Assembly (NCBI RefSeq): GCF_007341385.1
Contig: NZ_VJYD01000011.1
Span: 1-64,000 of the forward strand
Reading direction: 5' to 3'
Source of the DNA: Flavobacterium daemonense
GTDB lineage: Bacteria; Bacteroidota; Bacteroidia; Flavobacteriales; Flavobacteriaceae
DNA: 64,000 nt
How positions within the stretch are numbered: position 1 is the first letter of the stretch; every line of letters begins with the position of its first letter. The notes below the pieces were generated by a model. The model saw only the letters and a list, made by a program, of their open reading frames with translations, searched no databases and was not told where the DNA came from. Below are positions 1 to 8,102 of the stretch, piece after piece. Both the position numbers and the translations under genes were made by a program.

Positions 1-66
1 TGGTGGTCAGTTTGCTCCGGAACTGGTGATCAATTTACACTGGAAAGTGGTGGTCAATTTGACCGG
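1..66. mobile_element. End of an IS21-like insertion sequence (terminal repeat array)
   Basis: Three imperfect repeats of about 24 bp stand head to tail at 1-23, 24-47 and 48-66. Each has the pattern TGGTGRTCARTTT followed by a CCGG/CTGG-type end. Multiple terminal repeats of this style are characteristic of IS21-family elements in Bacteroidota (family knowledge). No transposase (istA/istB) is inside the window, so the element either continues to the left of base 1 or is a remnant. The array lies inside the 3' end of the xseA reading frame and supplies its last codons. Confidence 0.6.
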
Positions 67-1365
67 TTTTTCCACATATCCTCTGCTGAGCACATTCTGC
101 GGGGAGAGCAGCTTTATGGTTTTATGGTGGTTCTCCAATTGGAGTCTGCGGCTTCGCAGGTACTGGCTGGTAAAGATCTTCAGGCTGCCTTTTAAATGCT
201 GAAGATTGCTGTTTTCCTGCTGGATGATGCGCTGCGGCCTTTGCAGCGTTTTTTGCGCAGTCAGCAGCAGGTGCTGCTTTTCTTCTGCCAGCAGGTTTCG
301 GCTAGCCTGCGAAATATGCTGCTTTTGCAGCATAAGCCCTTCTTTCTGCGCGCCGATCAGTTCCCTTGCATTATGGCTGATCAGATTTTTGATCTCGGTG
401 AGTTCCTTATAATGCCCGAGGAAAAGCTGCTGGGATTTGATGGCTATGGTCCTTTGCAGGGAGAGTATGTGCTGCTCGAAACTGCGGTTGTGCGCTATGA
501 TGAACTCCGCCGCCTTGGTCGGGGTTTTGGTATGGGTATGCGCCATAAGGTCTGTAATGCTCACATTCTTCTGGTGCCCGATTCCGGTTATCACTGGAAT
601 GGGGAACTTGGCGACCGCCCTTCCGATATTGTAGTTGTCAAAAATCAGGAAATCCGACTGCGACCCGCCTCCTCTTGCAATGACAACGGCATCATAGGGA
701 ATCCCCGTATTGTAGACCTCGATAAGCTTGTTTAGGAACAGTTTGGCGTTATTGTCTCCCTGGACAACGGTATGGTAGTCATCGATCTGAAAAACATACC
801 CAAAATCGTTATGCTGCATCGTATGGCGGAAATCCTCGTTTCCGGCTGAACTGCTTGAAGAGATCACCGCAACCCTCTGTACGACTATAGGCAGCTTCAG
901 ACGGCTGTTGAGCGTGGAATACCCCTCACCTTCTTTGCGTATGAAATCATTTTCTTTTACCAGCCTTGCAAGTGTCGCATTGCGCTGCTGCTCCAGAATG
1001 CCAAGCATGAAATTGCTGTCGATATCCAGAAGGTTCACCGAAAGGCCGTAAAGCGGATGGTAGTCCACGCTCACCTGCACCAGCACATGCAGGTTGTTGG
1101 TGAAGCGCTGTCCGGTTGTGGTTTCAAAATCGAGGATCTTCAGTGCTCCGGCTCCCCAGCTCTTGCCCAGTATTTTGGCAGTGATCGTACTGCTTGTCTC
1201 TGATTTTTCCACCAGCTCGAAATAATGGATCTTCTTGTCGGCCTTGAAGGAATGGTTGGTGATATCAGCCACCACCCAGTACGTCTGTCCCCTGAAACGC
1301 GAATTGATCGTGTCCTGGATCTGGTCGTTGAGCTGTGAGAGTCTGATATACTGTTCGGGTCCCAT
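7..1365 (-). CDS. xseA: Exodeoxyribonuclease VII large subunit, C-terminus replaced by IS sequence
   Basis: The 452-residue product matches the XseA plan. An N-terminal OB-fold domain (about residues 5-125, including YWVVADITNHSFKADKKIHY) is followed by the nuclease core (about 155-430, with VVIARGGGSQSDF and PVITGIGHQ) and a long coiled-coil-prone helical region. Exonuclease VII degrades single-stranded DNA in both directions as a complex with many XseB subunits; no xseB is in the window. The end is odd. The conserved C-terminal motif SPQNVLSRGY is present, but the next roughly 18 residues (VEKPVKLTTTFQ and onward) are encoded by the IS21-like terminal repeats at 1-66. The natural C-terminus has therefore been lost. 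Activity may be reduced, because the C-terminal region contributes to small-subunit binding in the family. It stands divergent to ssb and likely belongs to the conjugative element. Confidence 0.85.
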   Translation of the reverse strand: MGPEQYIRLSQLNDQIQDTINSRFRGQTYWVVADITNHSFKADKKIHYFELVEKSETSSTITAKILGKSWGAGALKILDFETTTGQRFTNNLHVLVQVSVDYHPLYGLSVNLLDIDSNFMLGILEQQRNATLARLVKENDFIRKEGEGYSTLNSRLKLPIVVQRVAVISSSSSAGNEDFRHTMQHNDFGYVFQIDDYHTVVQGDNNAKLFLNKLIEVYNTGIPYDAVVIARGGGSQSDFLIFDNYNIGRAVAKFPIPVITGIGHQKNVSITDLMAHTHTKTPTKAAEFIIAHNRSFEQHILSLQRTIAIKSQQLFLGHYKELTEIKNLISHNARELIGAQKEGLMLQKQHISQASRNLLAEEKQHLLLTAQKTLQRPQRIIQQENSNLQHLKGSLKIFTSQYLRSRRLQLENHHKTIKLLSPQNVLSRGYVEKPVKLTTTFQCKLITSSGAN

Positions 1366-1681
1366 ATATTTTTAGGGTCTGCTGCTGTTTGTGTTTTCTT
1401 CCTCGCCGCTAAGGTAGCTATTCTGGAGCGGAATCTCAAAAACACAAAAAAAGAAGGCCAATTTTCAATTCAAAACGGGTTAAAAGGGCAGCCAAAGTAG
1501 TGTCCGCCCTCACCTGCATGCGCATAACGGCTCCCCGCCGCCCTTCGGGACTTATAGCACTCCGGCTCCTTGCGCCCACTGGTTCTTTGCTTTCTTTTTT
1601 CCCGTTTTTTCTTTTGAAAAATTTGCGTTGCGGGGTATGCGGAAAAAACTTGAAATAAGTAGTAACTAAAAATTTTATGTC
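1366..1681. other. Intergenic region between xseA and ssb
   Basis: 316 bases between divergent genes, so it should hold both promoters. It contains a GC-rich stretch (about 1500-1580) that contrasts with the AT-rich DNA found after 4.6 kb. I see no reading frame and no clear RNA gene. Confidence 0.5.
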
Positions 1682-2068
1682 ATGGAAATCACAGGACGAA
1701 TTGTAAAAGATGCCTCAGTTTTTAAGGTAAAAGAAAGCCGTGAGGTGGTAAACTTCTCTATAGCGATAAGCGACAGCTACAAGCCCAAAGGAAGCACCGA
1801 AACCAAAAAGATTGTAACCTATGTCGACTGCTCCTACTGGCTCAGCGCAGGATTGGCGCAGTGGCTCAAAAAAGGGGCGCTCGTGCAGCTCTTCGGACGC
1901 ATCGGGCTGAATGTCTATATCGGAAATGACGCCCGCGCGCACGGCTCTCTGACCTTTCATACCTCGGATATCAAAATACTGGTATTTGCTGAAAGCAAAA
2001 ATAGTGCGCCTGCGCCCGCTCCCAAAAAGCAGAATGTTTCGGATAATCCCGACGACCTGCCTTTCTAG
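1682..2068 (+). CDS. ssb: Single-stranded DNA-binding protein
   Basis: 128 residues, shorter than housekeeping Bacteroidota SSB. The OB-fold occupies about residues 1-100 (ITGRIVKDASV at the start, VQLFGRIGLNVY in the core). A low-complexity Ala/Pro/Lys linker follows, then the acidic tip DDLPF that recruits replication and repair partners. SSB coats single-stranded DNA. Its place ahead of pcfK/pcfJ and beside xseA suggests a copy carried by a conjugative element, protecting transferred DNA. The start at 1682 follows a typical upstream AT-rich leader. Confidence 0.93.
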   Translation: MEITGRIVKDASVFKVKESREVVNFSIAISDSYKPKGSTETKKIVTYVDCSYWLSAGLAQWLKKGALVQLFGRIGLNVYIGNDARAHGSLTFHTSDIKILVFAESKNSAPAPAPKKQNVSDNPDDLPF

Positions 2069-2112
2069 ACTTTTCAAGCCTTTAAATTTTATACACGCCT
2101 AAATGAAATATT

Positions 2113-2472
2113 ATGAAAGCCTTACAAAAATCTTCTTATTGTGGGTATCGTGTAAGCGGTGCCTTTAACCAAATCATTCTGCGAAGCATCACTTCCTATG
2201 ACGGCAAGCGTAGAGAACAGCTGAAATCCTTTTTCCTTGACCTGCAGAGGGGCGGTTGCATCAGCGGGATGATATCCGAATTCATCTACCATGATGACTG
2301 CAGGGCATTTTACATCGAGCATATCGATGACCTTGAAAATATCCGCAACGAACTCGAGCAGGCCATCGGCGAACCGATCGGGAACCGCTTTCAGACCCTG
2401 CACTACACTTTTGTATGCTGGCTCTGCTTCGAGGAATACTGCTATGACCTCTATTCAAGGCTCTTTGAGTGA
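2113..2472 (+). CDS. Small conjugative-element protein of unknown function
   Basis: 119 residues, no signal peptide and no membrane segment. It has a Cys/Tyr/Trp-rich C-terminal part (FVCWLCFEEYCYDLYSRLF) and an acidic helix around residues 70-85. I do not recognise the family with certainty; small proteins of this kind sit between ssb and pcfK-like genes in Bacteroidota mobile elements. It starts 44 bp after ssb and ends 25 bp before pcfK, on the same strand, so it is almost surely co-transcribed with them. Confidence 0.7.
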   Translation: MKALQKSSYCGYRVSGAFNQIILRSITSYDGKRREQLKSFFLDLQRGGCISGMISEFIYHDDCRAFYIEHIDDLENIRNELEQAIGEPIGNRFQTLHYTFVCWLCFEEYCYDLYSRLFE

Positions 2473-2497
2473 AATTTTCAAACTTGACTATCTTCTT

Positions 2498-2887
2498 ATG
2501 AAAGCTTCTGAAAATTTTAGAAAAGCCATAGAGGGCTATCTCGGCACCTTGGCGCAGGGCGATACAGCCTTTGCGCCACACTATGGAAAAGCTTCCAAAA
2601 ACTTGGAAAGCTGTCTGAACTACATCTTCGGCGAGGTCAAAAAAACAGGCTTGTGCGCCTTTGACAATCAGGAAATCTTTGACATGGCAGTCAGATACTA
2701 CACCGATGATTCCATCGGTACGCCCGCCTCTGTGGCATGCAGAGCCGTGGTACAGCCCCCTGCGCCCGCCGACCTTTTCTCACAGCCCGAAATCCCCGCC
2801 GTACCTGTTAGAACAGAACCTATTCCAACAGCAAAAAAAGACGTAAAACCTGCAGTGCAGACCGCACTCACACTCTTTGACCTATGA
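2498..2887 (+). CDS. PcfK-like protein
   Basis: 129 residues. The N-terminal 70 or so (KASENFRKAIEGYL, HYGKASKNLESCLNYIF, IFDMAVRYYTDD) match the PcfK-like family that accompanies conjugative plasmids and transposons. The rest is a Pro/Ala-rich tail ending LTLFDL. The frame is open upstream to 2291, but that part overlaps the preceding gene in another frame and gives unlikely sequence, so I start at the ATG at 2498. It overlaps pcfJ by ATGA (2884-2887), which points to translational coupling. PcfK function is not established; it travels with PcfJ in element transfer or maintenance modules. Confidence 0.82.
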   Translation: MKASENFRKAIEGYLGTLAQGDTAFAPHYGKASKNLESCLNYIFGEVKKTGLCAFDNQEIFDMAVRYYTDDSIGTPASVACRAVVQPPAPADLFSQPEIPAVPVRTEPIPTAKKDVKPAVQTALTLFDL

Positions 2888-4197
2888 TACCCAAAACCAT
2901 CATCGAAAAGCAATTGACGGTGCTGAGCGCCTCACTTGCACCCATAAAAGCAAAGGTATTTATATGGGCGGAGCAGAATATCTTTCTCAAATGGGGCGTG
3001 CTCTCACGCTCCAAGTTCTACTGTTTGGAATGCGCCCACATTTGGAAGCCGTCCTGCCCGAACACCTGCAACAAGTTCACTACCTGTCCTGCCTGCGCAG
3101 GAAAGCTCAAAATGATGCCCTATAATCAGGTGCATTTCAAGGAAACCGAATATTTCGCCGTTATCGAGCGCTGTGTGGGGTTTCAGGTGGTGCGTTTGGT
3201 AATCGTCTACAAGCACATGAAAAAGAATTTCACGCCGACCTATTTCCACAAAGAGGTCATGCAGCATTGGATTAATGCAAAAGGCGAAGTGCGCACTTTT
3301 GCGCTCTCCACCAATGTATTTTCCAGCACGCTCGATTCATGGAAATTCTATTCCCCTCTTGAAATAAAGCCGAAGGATTTCATCCGAAATGCCAAATACT
3401 ACATCAACCCCTTCAAGGTTTATCCGCAGATGAAAGTGCTTCCGATTTTAAAACGCAACGGCTTCAAGACCTCGGTCTACGACATCGCCCCGCACCTGCT
3501 CTTTGCATCGCTTCTGTCCGACCCCATAGCCGAAACCCTTTTGAAATCCCGACAGCTGAACATTCTGCAGTATTACCTCTGCGCATCACGCCAATGCATA
3601 AAACTCAATTGGCAGGCAGTCAAGACTGTCATCAGAAACAAGTACAAGGTTTCTGATGTGCAGATTTGGGAGGATTATTTGGAACTGCTCCGCTATTTCA
3701 AAAAAGACCTTTCCTATACCCTTTATGTCTGCCCTGATAATCTGCAAGATGCTCACGACCATTTCGTGAAAAAGAAAAGGGAACTTCTCAGAAAGAAGAA
3801 ACTCCAAGACCTGCGCCTTGAGATCGAAAAGGCGCAGAAAAGATACGCAAGCGACAAGAAACGCTTCTTCGGACTGCTCTTTACGGAAAAGGATTTGAGC
3901 ATTTCCGTAATCGAAAACGTTCGGGATTTCATGCAGGAGGGCGATGATTTGGGGCATTGCGTATTTACAAACGAATACTACGGCAGAAAGGATTCGCTGA
4001 TACTCTCGGCTAAAATCGACGAAAAGTCCGTGGAAACCATCGAAATCTCCCTTTCCAAAATGGAAATCCTCCAATGCAGGGGGCTGAAAAACAAGCCCTC
4101 GAAACACCATTCGCAGATAATGCGCCTGCTCTCTGAAAACCTGTATCAAATAAGGGAACGGATGAAGAAAAGAAAAGCCATAACCGCAAGCCGATAG
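2884..4197 (+). CDS. PcfJ-like protein
   Basis: 437 residues. The N-terminal half contains a CX2C...CX2C cluster (CLECAHIWKPSCP, CNKFTTCPACAGK, residues about 45-75), likely a zinc ribbon. A Lys/Glu-rich coiled-coil region lies near 300-330. The C-terminal PcfJ core (about 345-420) includes GDDLGHCVFTNEYYGRKDS and ILQCRGLKNKPSKHHSQI. PcfJ proteins are found on conjugative elements from enterococci to Bacteroidota; their molecular role is unsettled. The gene is coupled to pcfK and ends inside a terminator hairpin, closing the ssb-unknown-pcfK-pcfJ operon. Confidence 0.88.
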   Translation: MIPKTIIEKQLTVLSASLAPIKAKVFIWAEQNIFLKWGVLSRSKFYCLECAHIWKPSCPNTCNKFTTCPACAGKLKMMPYNQVHFKETEYFAVIERCVGFQVVRLVIVYKHMKKNFTPTYFHKEVMQHWINAKGEVRTFALSTNVFSSTLDSWKFYSPLEIKPKDFIRNAKYYINPFKVYPQMKVLPILKRNGFKTSVYDIAPHLLFASLLSDPIAETLLKSRQLNILQYYLCASRQCIKLNWQAVKTVIRNKYKVSDVQIWEDYLELLRYFKKDLSYTLYVCPDNLQDAHDHFVKKKRELLRKKKLQDLRLEIEKAQKRYASDKKRFFGLLFTEKDLSISVIENVRDFMQEGDDLGHCVFTNEYYGRKDSLILSAKIDEKSVETIEISLSKMEILQCRGLKNKPSKHHSQIMRLLSENLYQIRERMKKRKAITASR

Positions 4198-4215
4198 CAT
4201 TATCGGCTTTTTTTT
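4188..4215 (+). terminator. Rho-independent terminator overlapping the pcfJ stop codon
   Basis: A 9-bp perfect stem (4188-4196 with 4201-4209) has a GCAT loop and is followed by a run of T. The upstream arm includes the last codons and part of the stop codon of pcfJ. Confidence 0.8.
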
Positions 4216-4230
4216 GTAAAAACAGACATC

Positions 4231-4267
4231 AAAAGCCCGCCGGCTTGCAGCCGGCGGGCTCCGTTTT
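4231..4267. terminator. Strong GC-rich bidirectional terminator between convergent genes
   Basis: A 12-bp perfect stem (4234-4245 with 4249-4260) has a 3-base loop, with A's on the left and CCGTTTTTT on the right. It can stop both the pcfJ operon and the minus-strand gene that ends at 4283. Confidence 0.85.
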
Positions 4268-4282
4268 TTCAAGACGCCTTGA

Positions 4283-4528
4283 TTATCTGATGCTGATGGT
4301 GTCCAGAAGGTTTTCCTGATCGATAAAGGCCACAATGTACTGCTGGACCTCGCTGCGTTTCTCCTTGGCGGTTTCAAAAGTATTGATATGGTACTGCTCG
4401 TCCTGGTCCTCGATATGTATGATCTCGGTATATCCTTTCGAGATCAGGCTTCCTTTGAGCCTGAGAATGGTATGCTGGGCTCGGGCATCCAAATCTTTTC
4501 TCACCTGTAGTCGTATTGCTGTTTCCAT
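4283..4528 (-). CDS. Small hypothetical protein of the mobile region
   Basis: 81 residues, cytoplasmic, mixed charge, predicted mostly helix plus strand (METAIRLQVRKDLDARAQ... FIDQENLLDTISIR). I do not recognise a family. Support for a real gene is indirect: it is convergent with pcfJ, ends 23 bp before a strong terminator that faces it, and has an ordinary amino-acid composition. The overlapping frame on the other strand is less convincing. Confidence 0.55.
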   Translation of the reverse strand: METAIRLQVRKDLDARAQHTILRLKGSLISKGYTEIIHIEDQDEQYHINTFETAKEKRSEVQQYIVAFIDQENLLDTISIR

Positions 4529-4753
4529 TGTAAAAGATCGGTATGGGTCGGGAATCTTATCCCAAAGATAACACTTTCATCTTTTCATCGAAAGGGCGCC
4601 TGTGTTAAAAAAAACAATGCAGAAGATCCAATTGCTTCAAATCCTATTGATTAACAGCGTGTTGTACATGAAAATTTCATAAAATCAAAAATTTCAGGTG
4701 TAATTTTCCAGATCTTATATGCTGTAACTTTACCATCCTAAAAAAATCAAAAG

Positions 4754-4948
4754 ATGAAAACTCCAATCGAACATACCCGGCACACCTGTCCCGTTTCCAA
4801 AGACCAATATTTTATTGACTCTTGGGGCAATCTGGTCTGCATCAAATCCTATAAAGGAGACTGGGGAGACTGGGATGAGGAAACTTCATTCCCTTGCGGT
4901 TCCCCTGCTGATGCTGATGAATCCCATACTGAATCTGAAACGGAATAA
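4754..4948 (+). CDS. Small acidic hypothetical protein
   Basis: 64 residues with two Cys, several Trp and an acidic tail (DADESHTESETE). A TAACTTTA element at 4725-4732 resembles the Bacteroidota -7 box and lies 22 bp before the ATG. A weak hairpin (CCGTC/GACGG, 5028-5040) followed by T-rich sequence lies about 80 bp after the stop. No family recognised. A genuine small gene is plausible but unproven. Confidence 0.45.
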   Translation: MKTPIEHTRHTCPVSKDQYFIDSWGNLVCIKSYKGDWGDWDEETSFPCGSPADADESHTESETE

Positions 4949-5192
4949 AAAATAGCCAATTACAAAAAACATGCAAACATCCAATAAAAAACAGTACTGC
5001 AGCACAAGGACATCCGATAAAAAAAGGCCGTCCCAGACGGTTTCTTCAAGAACAGATGAGAAATCCGCTTCTGCGCCAGTAAAACATTGTAAACACTACA
5101 TTTGCAACAAATCCATTATCTCTATATAAACAATAATTTAAGTTTGTGGAAATTGAAGAAGAGAAGTATTGAGGAAAATATCCGACTAATCA

Positions 5193-5228
5193 TAAAAAAA
5201 AGAGGCCAGCAACTATGAGCTGACCTCT
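5193..5228 (-). terminator. Terminator after the alpha/beta hydrolase gene
   Basis: A 10-bp stem with one mismatch (5201-5210 with 5219-5228) is followed, on the minus strand, by eight T's. It lies 19 bp beyond the stop of the gene at 5247. Confidence 0.75.
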
Positions 5229-5246
5229 ACACATTTTTAAGTTTTA

Positions 5247-6227
5247 CTAACTAAATAAAGCCTTTTTTAAGCCCAAGGCAGCTTGTTCAGATGAAAATTT
5301 AACCGCATCAATATGATCTAATGGGTTTAACAAACCATAATCATGGATAAATCCGTTAAAGGTTTGAATTGTTGTAGGAACACCAGCCTCATCTAACTTA
5401 CGGGCATAAGCTAATCCTTCATCAAAAAGAATATCATTCTCGGCTAATTGTACTAATGCAGGTGGCAATCCTTTCAATTTTTCAATTGAAGCACTGAACG
5501 GGGTAGCATAGTATTCTTTTCTTTGCTCTAAATCTGTAGTATAGTTATCCCACATCCATTTCATTAAGCTTGCTGTTAAGAATCTGCCTTCAGCATATTT
5601 TTGCCAAGATTCACGTGTAAAATCAGCATCTGTTACTGGCCATAAAAGTAATTGGAATTTTATTTCAGGGCCACCTTTATCTTTTGCCATAAGACAAAGT
5701 ACAGCAGTCATATTTCCGCCAACGCTGTTTCCGGCGGCCGCCATATTTTTACCATCTACTCCTATCTGGTCTCCATTTTCTGAAACCCATTTTGTAGCCG
5801 CATAAATTTGATTAATAGCGGTTGGATATTTAGCTTCAGGCGATGGTGTATAGTCTGTAAAAACTGCTGCTGCCCCACTATTTACGACTAAGTCCCTTAC
5901 CAATCTCCTGTGGGTAGGATAATCCCCTAATATCCATCCACCACCATGTGTAAACATAAATACTGGTAGTTTTTCAGAAACTGCATCGGCAGGTTTTACA
6001 ATATGAATATTTACTGTATAACCATCTTGTGTAATTTCTCTTTCGGATTCAACAATATCTGAATAATCAAATTCTACTGACTTTTGAGCATCTATCAGTA
6101 CTTGTCTTGCGTCTTGAGGCGTCATTGTTTCCAATGGTTTGCCACCACTGTTATTTAGAGCATTTAAAAAATCTCTAATTTGTAAGAGGATTTGAGGGTC
6201 TTTTTCTGCTGGAATTGGTTGTGCCAT
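5247..6227 (-). CDS. Alpha/beta hydrolase, hormone-sensitive-lipase type esterase
   Basis: 326 residues, no signal peptide. It has the oxyanion-hole motif HGGGW (about residue 93), the nucleophile elbow GNSVGG (about 165), an acid region ENDILFDEG and a C-terminal His in GFIHDYG. These are the features of HSL-family carboxylesterases (arylacetamide-deacetylase-like), which hydrolyse short acyl esters. It is separately transcribed from the nitroreductase upstream: 176 bp intervene, and they contain a copy of the cluster's direct-repeat operator. The terminator at 5193-5228 ends the transcript. Natural substrate unknown. Confidence 0.87.
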   Translation of the reverse strand: MAQPIPAEKDPQILLQIRDFLNALNNSGGKPLETMTPQDARQVLIDAQKSVEFDYSDIVESEREITQDGYTVNIHIVKPADAVSEKLPVFMFTHGGGWILGDYPTHRRLVRDLVVNSGAAAVFTDYTPSPEAKYPTAINQIYAATKWVSENGDQIGVDGKNMAAAGNSVGGNMTAVLCLMAKDKGGPEIKFQLLLWPVTDADFTRESWQKYAEGRFLTASLMKWMWDNYTTDLEQRKEYYATPFSASIEKLKGLPPALVQLAENDILFDEGLAYARKLDEAGVPTTIQTFNGFIHDYGLLNPLDHIDAVKFSSEQAALGLKKALFS

Positions 6228-6344
6228 AATAGTAAATTTTAATGATTAATATTTTTAAACAAAGTGCTCTAAGTAATTTTTATTCTTGACTTAGATTTTG
6301 ATGAAACTTATCACTAACAAATTTCCTGATAAATTGGCAAGATT

Positions 6345-6383
6345 GTGTAACTGAATCAAATAAGTGTGTAACCAAATCTCTGG
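6345..6383. promoter_or_regulatory. AraC-type operator, 21-bp direct repeat, upstream of the hydrolase
   Basis: GTGTAACTGAATC at 6345 and GTGTAACCAAATC at 6366 are the same half-site repeated at exactly 21 bp, the two-helical-turn spacing expected for a dimeric AraC-family protein. The right half continues TCTCTGGTT, as in the two other copies of the cluster. It lies about 120-155 bp upstream of the hydrolase start. Confidence 0.6.
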
Positions 6384-6403
6384 TTGAAATATATATTTGA
6401 AAA

Positions 6404-7150
6404 TTAATTTCTTATATATACTTCTTCAAAAGGAACTCTGTATCTTTCTCCCCAGATGCCTTCATTTTCTTTTCTAATTCCACATGAAACTACCATATTA
6501 ATTTCGGCACTTTGAGGCAATTTTAAAATGCCCTTTAAAACTTTACTGTCAAAACCTTCTAAAGGACAGGTATCATACCCTTCGTTAGCCATTGCAATCA
6601 TAAAAGTTTGAGCTGCCAAAGCACATGATTTATGAACAACTACTCTCATATCATTCTCAGAGACTTCTCTTGTAATAGTCCTGAATAATCCAATAATCTT
6701 TGTTAAAATTATCCTTAAAATTCCAAGTAACCCAAAAAAACGCGAATAGAGTAAAGGCATTATTTTACCATAGTATAATTCACGATCCTTAATTCTTTTC
6801 TCTTGACGTTCTTGCGGGCTATTCCGGCGAATATTCCCTTTTTCAAAATCTAAAACAAATTTCGCTCTCTTTCGAAATAAATCTCTTCTGGTTACAAAAA
6901 TTACAATTTGTGAAGCTGTTGAAGTTGCAGTTTGGTCTAGACAAGCCTTAGATACTTGTTTTAATAATTCTGGTTTTGTTATATGATGAAACTCCCATAA
7001 TTGCATATTGGAACTATTTGGAGCCAAAGTTGCCAATTCTAAGCATTCTTTTACCTTTTCTTCATCAATAGGTTTTTCTTTATCATAAACCCGAACGGAA
7101 CGTCTAAAATTTAATATTTCAGTTAAATTCATCGTTATTTTAAATAGCAT
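6404..7150 (-). CDS. Nitroreductase family protein
   Basis: 248 residues of the FMN-dependent nitroreductase fold. FRRSVRVYD (FMN phosphate contact) lies near the N-terminus, LAPNSSNMQLWEF follows, and CPLEGFD lies near residue 195. Members reduce nitro compounds, quinones or enones with NAD(P)H. The family is usually 170-220 residues; the extra length is a basic insert around residues 100-150 with a hydrophobic stretch (LLGILRIILTKIIGLF), unusual for the family. Its ATG overlaps the stop of the AraC gene by one base (TAATG), so the two are translationally coupled. A second in-frame ATG at 7132 is also possible. Confidence 0.82.
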   Translation of the reverse strand: MLFKITMNLTEILNFRRSVRVYDKEKPIDEEKVKECLELATLAPNSSNMQLWEFHHITKPELLKQVSKACLDQTATSTASQIVIFVTRRDLFRKRAKFVLDFEKGNIRRNSPQERQEKRIKDRELYYGKIMPLLYSRFFGLLGILRIILTKIIGLFRTITREVSENDMRVVVHKSCALAAQTFMIAMANEGYDTCPLEGFDSKVLKGILKLPQSAEINMVVSCGIRKENEGIWGERYRVPFEEVYIRN

Positions 7151-8088
7151 TAATTAAATGATTGTCTGAACTCTAAAGGCGAAATAGAGGTTCTGTTTTT
7201 AAACAAGCGGTGAAAAGACTGCGGGTGTTCAAAACCTAAATGATAAGCAATTTCAGAAACTGACAAAGAAGTGGTAGAGAGCAGTTCTTTTGATTTTTCG
7301 ATAATTCTATTCTGAATATGCTGCTGGGTTGTTTGTCCTGTGTGAACTCTTAACATATCGCTTAAATAATTAGGACTTAGGTGTAATTCGTTAGCAACAT
7401 ATTGAACCGTAGGAATGCCATCTTTCTCCAATTTGTCATTTTTGAAATAACCATCAAGTACATTTTCCAATTTACTAAGTAAATCGTTATTGGCTTTTTT
7501 TCTTGTCAAAAACTGACGGTTGTAAAAACGATTGCAATACTTCAGAAGTAAATCGATATTAGACACTAATAAATCCTGAGTAAATGAATCCATGTTGGCA
7601 TCAATCTCACTACTGATATTTTCAATTATGTCCATTATCGATTTTTCTTCCTTTTCAGATAGAAATAAAGCTTCACTGGTTGAATATGAAAAGTAGCCAT
7701 AGTCTCTAACTATGGCAGCCAAGTTGTATCCCTGCAAAAAATCGGGATGTATTACCGCAACAAATCCTTTAACACCATTAAGAAGAACATCTTCAAACTG
7801 CAATACTTGATGTGGAGCTATAAAGTACATTATTCCCTCATCAAAATCATAATATTGCTGGCCATATTTACATTTGCCTCCTGCACACTCTTTTTTAAGA
7901 GCAACCACATAAAAATCAGTTGTTATGGTGCTTAAAATTGTTTCAGGCTCCAACTTTACATCATCAAAATTAAATACACTGATCAACGGATTAGAAGGGC
8001 TTTTTAATCCTAAAAATTGATGTAATGCACTTATTGATGAAACTTTTGAAGGAGTTTTCATTTGTTGAAATTCTGACTTATACATCAC
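7150..8088 (-). CDS. AraC family transcriptional regulator
   Basis: 312 residues. The N-terminal part is a cupin-like sensing domain (about 20-170) with a Cys-containing segment (KKECAGGKCKYGQQYYD, about 70-85) that could sense an electrophile or redox signal (inference). The C-terminal HTH_18 domain (about 215-312) has both helices, including VANELHLSPNYLSDML and SVSEIAYHLGFEHPQSFHRLFK. It lies in the middle of the cluster, 14 bp after the epimerase gene and coupled to the nitroreductase. It is the natural candidate to bind the shared operators at 6345, 9088 and 12339. Confidence 0.9.
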   Translation of the reverse strand: MMYKSEFQQMKTPSKVSSISALHQFLGLKSPSNPLISVFNFDDVKLEPETILSTITTDFYVVALKKECAGGKCKYGQQYYDFDEGIMYFIAPHQVLQFEDVLLNGVKGFVAVIHPDFLQGYNLAAIVRDYGYFSYSTSEALFLSEKEEKSIMDIIENISSEIDANMDSFTQDLLVSNIDLLLKYCNRFYNRQFLTRKKANNDLLSKLENVLDGYFKNDKLEKDGIPTVQYVANELHLSPNYLSDMLRVHTGQTTQQHIQNRIIEKSKELLSTTSLSVSEIAYHLGFEHPQSFHRLFKNRTSISPLEFRQSFN

Positions 8089-8102
8089 TAAGTTACAATT
8101 TT

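Noticed and set aside
196..735. 179-codon plus-strand frame opposite xseA
   Set aside because: A shadow of xseA; the translation has no family resemblance while the minus strand gives clear XseA motifs.
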